From: Sideroxydans sp.
Lineage (GTDB): Bacteria; Pseudomonadota; Gammaproteobacteria; Burkholderiales; Gallionellaceae
Assembly (NCBI GenBank): GCA_024636935.1
Contig: JAGXGC010000015.1
Location: 1-53,039, forward strand
DNA length: 53,039 bases
Direction: 5' to 3'
Shown: positions 39,147 to 47,466 of the stretch, in pieces
Layout of the letters: each line of letters begins with the position of its first letter
Numbering within the stretch: position 1 is the first letter of the stretch
The notes under the pieces: model-generated
What the model was told of the DNA's origin: nothing
Seen by the model: the letters and a program-made list of their open reading frames with translations, nothing else
Databases searched by the model: none
Made by a program: the position numbers and the translations under genes

Positions 39147-40285
39147 CGCTTCCAGCGCCGCCAAGAGAACACCGATGATCGGTGATAGAAGAACAACATC
39201 AAAATGCCCGCCATCATCAGATGCAAGCCCCAGAATCCAGTCACTGCATCGACTTTCTGCTGCGCCACCCAAGAGTTCGTCACGCTGATCATGTTGTTGT
39301 AGAACATATAGATGACGATTGCAGTAATCAGATTCAGTGAGCGACCAGAACGGTTGTCCACATAACTAAGTGGAATGGCCAGCAGCGAAAGTATCAATGC
39401 GCTGACTGGCAGACCAAGACGCCACTCCAACTCGGAAAGATTACGGGGGGTAGGATGCTTAACGAGATAAACCGTGGAGAAGGCCTTCAGATTGGGTTGC
39501 TCCTTACCCAGTTCGGCTGGCTCTATACGCATGGCATAGCGGTCGAATTCTGCGATACGGAAATCTGCTTGCCCCGGAATGCCCTCATAGCGGGTACCGT
39601 TCAGCAGCACCAGAAAGCGGTCGCCATTCTCAGCCGTTTCCTGATAGCCCTCCTTCGCTACCATGGTGCCTTCCTTGCCATGCTGCACAGAGCGCACGAA
39701 AATGTTACCGACGCGTTTGTTCTCCGAATCAACTCCTTCAAGGAAGAACACTCGATCAGATTGCTTGGATTCGCGGAATGCGCCGGGAGATGCCGCCGAG
39801 ACATCATCCCGACTATCCATACGACGTTTGTATTCATCCGCTTTAGACAAGGCCCAAGGCGATAGTACTAAACTCATCAGCGCAATGACCGCCGTCACCG
39901 GCAGCGCATATCCCAGCACCGGACGTATCCATCGCGTCAGACCGATGCCGGAAGAGAACCACACTACCATCTCGCTGTCGCGATAACATCGCGTCAGGGT
40001 GATCAACACCGACAAGAATAGGCTGATCGACAACAACACAGGCAGGTAATTGATGGCACTGAAGCCCAGCATCACCATCACACCATCTACCGCCAACAGA
40101 CCGCTCACCGATTCGCCAAGAAAACGGATCAACTGGGTAAAAACCACGATGCCGAGCAAAACAACGAACACCAACATGCCCATAGTGGCAAATTCGCGTA
40201 TAAGAGAACGATAGAAGATGCCGCGCGCACGTCCCGAGTGAGCTTGTTTTGACTTTTGCGGCGGTGATTGCGGATAATCCGGCAT
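39143..40285 (-). CDS. lptF: LPS export ABC transporter permease LptF
   Basis: LptF is the second permease of the LPS exporter. The 380-aa protein has the same six-helix plus periplasmic-jellyroll form as LptG. The family's usual first residues correspond to IFYRSLIREF at about 23-32, so this copy carries an N-terminal extension of some 20 polar residues (QSPPQKSKQAHSGRARG). No in-frame start codon lies nearer. It diverges from pepA with only 35 bases between the start codons. Confidence 0.93.
   Translation of the reverse strand: MPDYPQSPPQKSKQAHSGRARGIFYRSLIREFATMGMLVFVVLLGIVVFTQLIRFLGESVSGLLAVDGVMVMLGFSAINYLPVLLSISLFLSVLITLTRCYRDSEMVVWFSSGIGLTRWIRPVLGYALPVTAVIALMSLVLSPWALSKADEYKRRMDSRDDVSAASPGAFRESKQSDRVFFLEGVDSENKRVGNIFVRSVQHGKEGTMVAKEGYQETAENGDRFLVLLNGTRYEGIPGQADFRIAEFDRYAMRIEPAELGKEQPNLKAFSTVYLVKHPTPRNLSELEWRLGLPVSALILSLLAIPLSYVDNRSGRSLNLITAIVIYMFYNNMISVTNSWVAQQKVDAVTGFWGLHLMMAGILMLFFYHRSSVFSWRRWKR
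40249..40278 (+). promoter_or_regulatory. Probable pepA promoter inside lptF
   Basis: TTGACT at 40249-40254 and GATAAT at 40273-40278 are spaced by 18 bases. Both lie within the first codons of the divergent lptF gene, so the pepA transcript would start in or next to lptF. Confidence 0.5.
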
Positions 40286-40320
40286 CTGCAGAATTTTGAT
40301 ATCTATTTGAGGAGAAGCGC

Positions 40321-41808
40321 GTGGAATTTAGCATAAAACAGGGCAGTCCGGAGAAGCTGAAGAGCGGTTGCGTAGTGGTCGGCGTATACGACAGCGGCAA
40401 ACTATCCAAAGCCGGACAACTTCTCGATAAAGCAACCGGACACGCTTTGAGCGATGTCATCGCGCGTGGCGACATGACTGGCAAGGCAGCCTCCACCTTG
40501 CTGCTGCACAAATTGTCCGGCGCATCTGCCGAACGCGTATTGCTGGTCGGCCTCGGCAAACCTGCCGAATTGGATAACCGCAAAAGCGTGGACATCTTGC
40601 GAGCTGCCTTCAAAGCACTGCACACCACATCTGCCAAAGATGCTGCGCTGTTCATCACCGATGACGGCGTGGGTAAGGATGCAAACTGGCTACTCAAGCA
40701 AGCCGTACTCGCCGCAGCCGATGGTGCATACCGCGCTGACAGCCTGAAGAGCAAACCATCCAAACCAGCGACGCTGAAGCAAGTGACCTTCGTCACGCTG
40801 GAAAAGCCTACAGCAGAAATGAAAAAGTCCGTCGCACAAACAGCCGCCGTCACGCATGGAATGGAACTGACCAAAGACTTGGCCAACTTGCCGGGCAATA
40901 TCTGCACACCTACTTATCTTGCAGCCAAGGCGCTGGCGCTGGGCAAGGCACACAAGAAGATCAAGACCACCGTGCTGGAAAAGAAAGACATGGAAAAGCT
41001 CGGCATGGGCTCTTTCCTTTCCGTCACTCGCGGCAGTGCACAAGCGCCCAAGCTGATCACGATGGAATACAACGGCGGTGCCAAGACCCAGAAACCCATC
41101 GCACTGGTCGGCAAAGGCATCACCTTTGACACCGGCGGCATCTCGCTCAAGCCGGGCGCCGACATGGACGAGATGAAATATGACATGTGCGGCGCAGCCA
41201 GTGTGTTCGGCACGCTGCAAGCTATCGCCGAGATGGAACTGCCGATCAACGTGGTCGGCGTCATCCCCACTTGCGAGAACATGCCCAGCAGCACCGCCAC
41301 CAAGCCTGGCGACATCGTCACGTCCATGTCCGGCCAGACCATCGAGATATTGAATACCGATGCCGAAGGTCGTTTGATCCTGTGTGACGCACTGACCTAC
41401 GCCGCGAAATTCAAGCCTGAGACCGTGATCGACATCGCCACCCTCACCGGTGCCTGCGTAATCGCATTGGGTCATGTTGCCAGCGGCATGTTCGCCAACG
41501 ACGACAAGCTCGCGCAAGAACTCATCAGCGCCGGTGAACAGTCACACGACCGAGTATGGCAATTGCCATTGTGGGACGACTATCAGCCGCTACTGGACAG
41601 CAACTTCGCCGACATGCAGAACATCGGCGGTCGCGCCGGAGGCACTATCACTGCAGCCTGCTTCCTGTCACGTTTCACCAAGGACTATCGCTGGGCGCAC
41701 CTCGATATCGCGGGCACGGCCAACAAGTCCGGCAAGGACAAAGGCGCAACCGGCCGCCCAGTACCTCTGCTCACGCAGTATCTGATCGATCGCACGGCAC
41801 GCAAGTGA
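40321..41808 (+). CDS. pepA: Leucyl aminopeptidase (cytosol aminopeptidase)
   Basis: PepA is a hexameric di-metal aminopeptidase that also binds DNA in enterobacteria. The 495-aa protein has the metal-site segments GKGITFDTGGISLKPGADMD near 264-283 and the signature NTDAEGRL near 343-350. The start is GTG, with TGAGGAGAAG upstream as Shine-Dalgarno. Its stop overlaps holC by GTGA. The divergent pepA/lptF arrangement is also that of E. coli. Confidence 0.97.
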   Translation: MEFSIKQGSPEKLKSGCVVVGVYDSGKLSKAGQLLDKATGHALSDVIARGDMTGKAASTLLLHKLSGASAERVLLVGLGKPAELDNRKSVDILRAAFKALHTTSAKDAALFITDDGVGKDANWLLKQAVLAAADGAYRADSLKSKPSKPATLKQVTFVTLEKPTAEMKKSVAQTAAVTHGMELTKDLANLPGNICTPTYLAAKALALGKAHKKIKTTVLEKKDMEKLGMGSFLSVTRGSAQAPKLITMEYNGGAKTQKPIALVGKGITFDTGGISLKPGADMDEMKYDMCGAASVFGTLQAIAEMELPINVVGVIPTCENMPSSTATKPGDIVTSMSGQTIEILNTDAEGRLILCDALTYAAKFKPETVIDIATLTGACVIALGHVASGMFANDDKLAQELISAGEQSHDRVWQLPLWDDYQPLLDSNFADMQNIGGRAGGTITAACFLSRFTKDYRWAHLDIAGTANKSGKDKGATGRPVPLLTQYLIDRTARK

Positions 41809-42230
41809 CTCGGGTAGATTTCTATACCGGTAGCGAAGACAAGCTACGCACCGCATGCCAGCTGAGCCACAAGGCGATGCAGAACGGCATGCGGGTGTTG
41901 CTGCATGTGCCGGATGAAGAGACGGCAGCAAAGTTGGACAAATTACTGTGGCAGTACCCGCCCACTTCCTTCATGCCGCATTGTCTCAGCGATGATGCCG
42001 AAGCAAACTCGATGCCGGTCGTCATTGGTCGCGATGAAAATTTCCCCCACTCCGAACTGCTGATCAGTCTGCACGACGAGTGTCCGACCTTTTTCAGCCG
42101 CTTCGAACGTGTGATCGAGATCGTCGGGCATGATGCAGAAGATGCCACGCGTGGTCGTGCCCGTTTCAAGTTCTACCGCGACCGCGGGTACGAACTCATA
42201 CACACCGATCTGGCTAAACTGCGCGCATGA
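41805..42230 (+). CDS. holC: DNA polymerase III chi subunit
   Basis: HolC links the clamp loader to single-stranded-DNA-binding protein. The 141-aa protein starts VTRVDFYTGSEDKL (GTG) and has the conserved RVLLHVPDEETAAKLDKLLW near 26-45. The frame is open to 41556, but the GTG at 41805 overlaps the pepA stop and gives the family length. The pepA-holC-valS order is conserved in many proteobacteria; here a small extra gene lies between holC and valS. Confidence 0.94.
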   Translation: MTRVDFYTGSEDKLRTACQLSHKAMQNGMRVLLHVPDEETAAKLDKLLWQYPPTSFMPHCLSDDAEANSMPVVIGRDENFPHSELLISLHDECPTFFSRFERVIEIVGHDAEDATRGRARFKFYRDRGYELIHTDLAKLRA

Positions 42231-42568
42231 GCACGGACGATATCAAACAGGAATTGCCACTCGATCTGCCGGTACTGACCGAGATCGTCAGCGACGACCT
42301 GCCCACGTTGACCGACATCGTTGACGCGCCTGAAGTAGAAGTGCCTACCCTCGGACTCGATCCAGTCGTTGCCGACCGGCCCCCAATGGCAGAAGAAGTA
42401 CCGTTCGAGCTTCCTCCGCAACTCGAAGCACATTTGGAAGCCCTGTTCATGCAACGCTTGCTACCGCGTCTGGAAGAAGCGCAACGTCAGGCCATCGCCC
42501 TGACTTGGGCCGAATTGAAGGATGAATTACCGCAACTTGTTCGCGACGCCCTCCCGCCCCGCGCATAA
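42227..42568 (+). CDS. Small acidic protein with LPxLTxIV repeats
   Basis: The 113-aa protein is acidic. Its N-terminal half repeats a short motif (LPVLTEIVSDD, then LPTLTDIVDAPE, then VPTLG), and its C-terminal half is helical and charged (LEAHLEALFMQRLLPRLEEA). I recognise no family. The ATG overlaps the holC stop (ATGA), so it is translated with holC. Short repeated acidic motifs like this may bind a partner protein. Confidence 0.75.
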   Translation: MSTDDIKQELPLDLPVLTEIVSDDLPTLTDIVDAPEVEVPTLGLDPVVADRPPMAEEVPFELPPQLEAHLEALFMQRLLPRLEEAQRQAIALTWAELKDELPQLVRDALPPRA

Positions 42569-42602
42569 TCCTAGCAAGCAGCCCGCGGTCGTTGCGCCGT
42601 CT

Positions 42603-42611
42603 TGATATAAT
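42603..42611 (+). promoter_or_regulatory. Probable valS promoter (extended -10)
   Basis: TGATATAAT forms an extended -10 with a perfect TATAAT at 42606-42611; no -35 of good spacing is seen. The valS start is 49 bases downstream. Confidence 0.5.
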
Positions 42612-42659
42612 CGCGCCTTCCTCAAGACAAGCTCAGGACAGGCATCAAGCCGCATTGCA

Positions 42660-45464
42660 ATGACTCAATCCAAAGAACTCGCAAAAAGTTTCGACCCCAA
42701 AGACATTGAATCCCGCTGGTATCCCGCTTGGGAATCAGCCGGTCACTTCAAAGCCGGACTAGACTCGGCCAAGCAGGACAACTTCTGCATCCTGCTGCCA
42801 CCGCCCAACGTCACCGGCACGCTGCACATGGGCCACGGCTTCAACCAGACGCTGATGGATGCACTGACGCGCTATCACCGCATGAAGGGTGACAACACGC
42901 TGTGGCAACCGGGCACCGACCACGCAGGCATCGCCACACAGATTGTGGTTGAGCGCCAACTCGATGCACAAGGTGTCTCGCGCCACGACTTAGGCCGCGA
43001 GAAGTTCATCGAAAAAGTGTGGGAGTGGAAAGAATATTCCGGCAACACCATCACCAAACAGATGCGCCGCCTGGGCACTTCGCCCGACTGGTCGCGCGAG
43101 CGTTTCACCATGGACGAAGGACTGTCGCAATCCGTCACCGAGACATTCGTACGCCTGTTCAACGAAGGCCTGATCTATCGCGGCAAGCGTCTGGTGAACT
43201 GGGACCCGAAACTACACACCGCAGTGTCCGATCTGGAAGTGGTGCAGGAAGAAGAAGACGGCTTCATGTATCACATCCGCTATCCGTTGGCAGACGGCTC
43301 CGGCCATGTGACGGTCGCGACAACACGCCCCGAGACCATGATGGGCGACGTGGCGGTGATGGTGCATCCCGAAGATGAGCGCTACAAACACCTCATCGGC
43401 AAGCAAGTCACCCTGCCGCTGTGCGATCGCACCATCCCTGTCATCGCGGACGAATACGTGGACAAAGAATTCGGCACCGGCGTGGTGAAAGTCACGCCCG
43501 CGCATGACTTCAACGACTATGCGGTCGGCCAACGTCACGGACTGGAGATGATTTCCATCCTCACGCTGGATGCGAAGATCAACGAGCATGCGCCCAAGCA
43601 ATATCAAGGCTTGGATAGATTCGCTGCGCGCAAGCAGATCGTCGCCGATCTGGAAGCTGCAGGTGTATTCGAAAAAGCCGACAAGCACAAACTCAAAGTG
43701 CCGCGCGGCGACCGCACCGGTGTCGTCATCGAACCGATGCTGACCGACCAGTGGTTCGTCGCGATGAGCAAGCCCGGCGACGGCGGCAAGAGCATCACCG
43801 AGCAGGCGCTGGAATGCGTGAGCTCCGGCGAGATCAAGTTCCATCCCGAGAATTGGGTGAACACTTACAACCAGTGGCTGAACAACATCCAAGACTGGTG
43901 CATCTCGCGCCAACTATGGTGGGGGCATCAGATTCCGGCTTGGTACGGCGTGAACGGCGAAGTGTTCGTCGCACACGACGAAGCAGAAGCACGCAAGCTG
44001 GCAGATAAAGCCGGTTACGCCGGACAGCTGGATCGTGACAACGATGTGCTGGACACATGGTTCTCCTCCGCGCTGTGGCCATTCTCCACCTTGGACTGGA
44101 CGGGTGACGCGGACAAAGATGCGCAAAATCAGTTCGTGCAGCAATACTTGCCGTCATCGGTGTTGGTCACCGGCTTCGACATCATCTTCTTCTGGGTGGC
44201 TCGCATGGTGATGATGACCAAACACATCACTGGCAAGATCCCGTTCAAGGATGTGTACGTGCACGGCCTGATCCGCGATGCAGAAGGCCAGAAGATGTCC
44301 AAGTCCAAAGGCAACGTGCTCGACCCTATCGACCTCATCGACGGTATCGATCTTGACTCCTTGATCAAGAAGCGCACCACCGGTTTGATGAATCCGAAAG
44401 ATGCTGAGAAGATCGAAAAGCGCACCCGCAAGGAATTCCCCGAGGGCATCACCGCCTTCGGCACGGATGCCTTGCGCTTCACGTTCGCTTCGCTGGCCTC
44501 CCCCGGTCGCGACATCAAGTTCGATATGCAACGCTGCGAAGGCTATCGCAACTTCTGCAACAAGTTGTGGAACGCGACACGCTTCGTGCTGATGAATTGC
44601 GAAGGCAAGGATGTCGGACAAGATGAAACGCTACCGTTGGAATTCTCATCCGCCGACAAGTGGATGATCAGCGAATTGCAAAAGGCCGAAGCAGAGTTGG
44701 CGACGAACTTCGCCGACTACCGTTTCGACATGGCCGCACGCGCCGTGTATGAACTGGTATGGAACACCTACTGCGACTGGTATGTGGAACTGGCCAAAGT
44801 ACAGATGGCGAATGGCAACGACGCCCAACAGCGCGGCACACGGCGCACGCTGGTGCGCGTACTGGAAGCCATCCTGCGTCTGGCACACCCCATCATCCCG
44901 TTCATCACCGAAGAGCTGTGGCAGACTGTCGCACCGATGGCGAACCAGCACGGCGACACCATCATGCTGCAAGCCTATCCCAAGGCTGATGCCAGCAAGA
45001 TCGATGAAGCGGCCATCGCACAGATCGCACTACTGCAAGAGCTCACCACCGCCTGCCGTAGCCTGCGCAGCGAAATGAATCTGTCGCCTGCTGCACGCGT
45101 ACCTCTGATCGCGGCGGGTGATGCCACGGTGCTGAACGCACTCGCGCCTTACATCAACAGCCTCGGCAAGTTGAGTGAAGTGCAAGTGGTCGCCGAGTTG
45201 CCGGAAGGAGACGCACCGGTATCCATCGTCGGCAACTACAAGTTGATGCTGAAGGTGGAGATCGATGTCGCGGCGGAGCGCGAGCGTTTGGATAAAGAGA
45301 TCGCTCGTCTCAGCAACGAAATCACCAAGGCCGATGCGAAGTTGGGCAACGAGAGTTTTGTGGCGCGCGCACCGGCCGCCGTGGTGGAGCAGGAGAAGAA
45401 GCGCCTGAGTGATTTCAAAGCTACTTTGGTGCAGCTACAGGCACAGCGGAAGAAGCTGGGCTAG
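42660..45464 (+). CDS. valS: Valine-tRNA ligase
   Basis: ValS charges tRNA-Val. The 934-aa class I synthetase has the HIGH motif in [13 protein letters not shown] at 47-59, an editing domain at about 200-380 ([10 protein letters not shown]), KMSKS at 545-549, an anticodon-binding domain, and a C-terminal coiled coil ([18 protein letters not shown]). Length and order are normal. No clear Shine-Dalgarno precedes the ATG. It converges on tusA. Confidence 0.98.
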   Translation: MTQSKELAKSFDPKDIESRWYPAWESAGHFKAGLDSAKQDNFCILLPPPNVTGTLHMGHGFNQTLMDALTRYHRMKGDNTLWQPGTDHAGIATQIVVERQLDAQGVSRHDLGREKFIEKVWEWKEYSGNTITKQMRRLGTSPDWSRERFTMDEGLSQSVTETFVRLFNEGLIYRGKRLVNWDPKLHTAVSDLEVVQEEEDGFMYHIRYPLADGSGHVTVATTRPETMMGDVAVMVHPEDERYKHLIGKQVTLPLCDRTIPVIADEYVDKEFGTGVVKVTPAHDFNDYAVGQRHGLEMISILTLDAKINEHAPKQYQGLDRFAARKQIVADLEAAGVFEKADKHKLKVPRGDRTGVVIEPMLTDQWFVAMSKPGDGGKSITEQALECVSSGEIKFHPENWVNTYNQWLNNIQDWCISRQLWWGHQIPAWYGVNGEVFVAHDEAEARKLADKAGYAGQLDRDNDVLDTWFSSALWPFSTLDWTGDADKDAQNQFVQQYLPSSVLVTGFDIIFFWVARMVMMTKHITGKIPFKDVYVHGLIRDAEGQKMSKSKGNVLDPIDLIDGIDLDSLIKKRTTGLMNPKDAEKIEKRTRKEFPEGITAFGTDALRFTFASLASPGRDIKFDMQRCEGYRNFCNKLWNATRFVLMNCEGKDVGQDETLPLEFSSADKWMISELQKAEAELATNFADYRFDMAARAVYELVWNTYCDWYVELAKVQMANGNDAQQRGTRRTLVRVLEAILRLAHPIIPFITEELWQTVAPMANQHGDTIMLQAYPKADASKIDEAAIAQIALLQELTTACRSLRSEMNLSPAARVPLIAAGDATVLNALAPYINSLGKLSEVQVVAELPEGDAPVSIVGNYKLMLKVEIDVAAERERLDKEIARLSNEITKADAKLGNESFVARAPAAVVEQEKKRLSDFKATLVQLQAQRKKLG

Positions 45465-45469
45465 ATCTG

Positions 45470-45503
45470 GATCGTCATTCCTGCTTTGGCAGGAATGACG
45501 ATC
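45470..45503. repeat. Palindromic hairpin between valS and tusA (REP-like)
   Basis: A perfect 15-bp stem (GATCGTCATTCCTGC with its complement) and a TTTG loop lie between two convergent genes. The core CGTCATTCCTGC resembles a dispersed repeat family of proteobacteria. It may end both transcripts, but there is no T-run. Confidence 0.7.
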
Positions 45504-45504
45504 T

Positions 45505-45741
45505 CTAGCGGCGGCGGATCAGGAATACGAATTCATCACCCTTTTCCGTCGACGACATCAACTCGTTGCCTGTCTTACTGCAAAAATCGATGAAGTCCTT
45601 GGGCGAGCCTTTGTCTGTCGCCACAATCTTCAACACCTGTCCGGCACTCATCGTAGAGAGCGACTTCTTCGCACGCAGAATGGGCAACGGGCAAGCGAGC
45701 TTGCGCACATCCAACTCCACATCGAATGTTTCTGTGCTCAC
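45505..45741 (-). CDS. TusA/SirA-family sulfur carrier protein
   Basis: This 78-aa protein has the CPxP motif (C17-P-L-P) in LDVRKLACPLPILRAK, with the catalytic cysteine that carries persulfide sulfur. Family members serve tRNA 2-thiolation, molybdenum cofactor synthesis or sulfur oxidation. The start is GTG at 45741, overlapping the rhodanese stop (GTGA); the frame continues to 45864 inside that gene. The pairing with a rhodanese suggests sulfur transfer between the two. Confidence 0.9.
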   Translation of the reverse strand: MSTETFDVELDVRKLACPLPILRAKKSLSTMSAGQVLKIVATDKGSPKDFIDFCSKTGNELMSSTEKGDEFVFLIRRR

Positions 45742-46070
45742 GCGACGATTTCTCCACCTGACTGGGCCCAGGCCAGAATGCCGCCTTGCAGATTGGCCGC
45801 TCCCTTCAAGCCCTGTGCAGAAGCGAATGCGGCCGCCTGTGCCGAACGTCCGCCCATCTGACAATAGAACACCGTGGTCTTATCAGTCGCCAACTCGTTC
45901 AAACGCAGAGGCAATAGATGCAAAGGCATGCAGATCGCGCCTTTGATGAAGCCGCGCGCAATCTCAGCATCGGTGCGAACGTCCACCAGCTGTACCTCTG
46001 GCTTGTCCATTAACTCGTGTAATTCTGCTACGGTGATATTCACAAAACTAGTCATTCCCATCCACTCCAC
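45738..46070 (-). CDS. Rhodanese-domain sulfurtransferase
   Basis: The 110-aa single rhodanese domain has the active-site loop FYCQMGGRSAQA with C70, and the upstream Asp in VDVRTDAEIARGF near 30-42. It could take sulfur from thiosulfate or a persulfide and pass it to the TusA-like protein that follows. ATGs at 46061 or 46055 are possible starts and remove a few N-terminal residues. No signal peptide is present, so it is probably cytoplasmic. Confidence 0.88.
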   Translation of the reverse strand: MEWMGMTSFVNITVAELHELMDKPEVQLVDVRTDAEIARGFIKGAICMPLHLLPLRLNELATDKTTVFYCQMGGRSAQAAAFASAQGLKGAANLQGGILAWAQSGGEIVA

Positions 46071-46079
46071 TTTCTCAAT

Positions 46080-47372
46080 TCATTGCCCGTCTTCATTGTC
46101 AGTCAGCAGTCGCGCTATGCGTGTATTCGCAACCGATAGCCGCTTGACGATGATGCGCAGAAAAGCTTCATCGAAGCGGTAACGGCAGTTCGAGGTCGCC
46201 AGTGACAGCACTGAAGGATCGATCTCTATCAGTTTTACATCCGTTTTGGCTAGCACGTCAGTGCTCCGCTTGGTGCCTTTATCGCTCAAATGCGCCATCT
46301 CACCAAAACAGTCGCCCTTGTGCAGCAGGCTGAGTAAACGCCCCTGCTTGACCACACGCACCGATCCGCTGGCGATAATGAAGAAGTTCTGCCCTTCATC
46401 ACCGTCACGCAGTATCTGCTCCCCCTTAGTCACCTTGCGCCACTCACTGATACGCAACACTTCCCACAGCTCCACATCGTTGAACTGCTTGAAGAATGGC
46501 AATTCACGCACCGTACCGAACTTCTCGGTATCGAATATCTCTTCCTGCTGAGGTATGTTATCGCTGATGAATGAAACCAGATCGCGCGCCATCTCATCCC
46601 AAGTCTGGTACCTGCCGCTTACCTCCTTATGCATCGCACGCAGCACAATAGCATCCAGTGCTGCTGGAATCTCGGGGCGGAAAGTGCTGGGCGGTGGCGG
46701 TTGAATATTCATGATCTGGTAGATCATGCTGTAGTTGTTAGCCGCGTCGTAAGGCAGTTTGCCCGTCAACATACGGTACATGGTCACACCCAAAGAATAG
46801 ATGTCGGTCTGGTGCGACAGCGTTTGTTCCTTGATCTGCTCGGGCGACATATAAGCAGGTGAACCCACTCCACTCACCTGCGTAGTCTGCTGGCTCTCGA
46901 CCACCGCGGCACCGAAATCAGAAATCTTGATGCCACTCTCTCCGCACAACAGAATGTTTGCCGGTTTGATGTCTCGATGAATCACACCTTGATACTGTGC
47001 ATATTCCAGTGCTTTACAGCATTTATAGATGATCTCTGCGGTACGACCTAGCGGCAACAGATGATCGACCTCGGCAAATCTCTCCAGTGTCTCGCCCTCG
47101 ATGTACTCCATCACCATGTAATTCGTATCGCCTTCCATGATGGCATCGAATATCTTTACGATGTGAGGGTGCGATAGCTTCCCTGCCAGGGATGCCTCGG
47201 TCAGCAACAACTTACGGAAGGCCTTGCCACTTGAGCTATTGTTAAGCACATTCGCATTGAACACCTTGAGCGCGACCTGTTGCTCATTGAACGGGTCGAG
47301 CGCGAGATACACGGTGCTGGTCGCACCGTGCCCGAGTTCTTTAACGATGTGATATTTACCTATTGATTCCAT
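46080..47372 (-). CDS. Serine/threonine protein kinase fused to cNMP-binding domain
   Basis: This 430-aa protein starts with a Hanks-type kinase (about 7-275). It has a Gly-loop ELGHGATST (12-20), the ATP lysine K36 in VALKV, HRDIKPAN at 132-139, DFG at 152-154 and SPE at 176-178, so it looks active. A cyclic-nucleotide-binding domain follows at about 291-385, with FGE at 356-358 and an Arg near 369, which may bind a cyclic nucleotide. No membrane segment or sensor domain is seen. The frame is open to 47600; ATG 47372 starts the domain. Nothing near suggests its substrate. Confidence 0.9.
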   Translation of the reverse strand: MESIGKYHIVKELGHGATSTVYLALDPFNEQQVALKVFNANVLNNSSSGKAFRKLLLTEASLAGKLSHPHIVKIFDAIMEGDTNYMVMEYIEGETLERFAEVDHLLPLGRTAEIIYKCCKALEYAQYQGVIHRDIKPANILLCGESGIKISDFGAAVVESQQTTQVSGVGSPAYMSPEQIKEQTLSHQTDIYSLGVTMYRMLTGKLPYDAANNYSMIYQIMNIQPPPPSTFRPEIPAALDAIVLRAMHKEVSGRYQTWDEMARDLVSFISDNIPQQEEIFDTEKFGTVRELPFFKQFNDVELWEVLRISEWRKVTKGEQILRDGDEGQNFFIIASGSVRVVKQGRLLSLLHKGDCFGEMAHLSDKGTKRSTDVLAKTDVKLIEIDPSVLSLATSNCRYRFDEAFLRIIVKRLSVANTRIARLLTDNEDGQ

Positions 47373-47451
47373 GCTGAGATCGCCCGAATGGGCATGCATT
47401 CTGCGTCTTTGATGTCTTGCTGTCCAGTTCATGGAACCTGTTGGAGCCGGT

Positions 47452-47462
47452 GCTATCATAAC
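47452..47462 (+). promoter_or_regulatory. Probable bepA -10 element
   Basis: GCTATCATAAC gives an extended -10 (TGC then TATCAT) ending 8 bases before the bepA ATG. No Shine-Dalgarno lies close to the start, so the transcript may be leaderless or the promoter may be further upstream. Confidence 0.4.
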
Positions 47463-47466
47463 GCCC

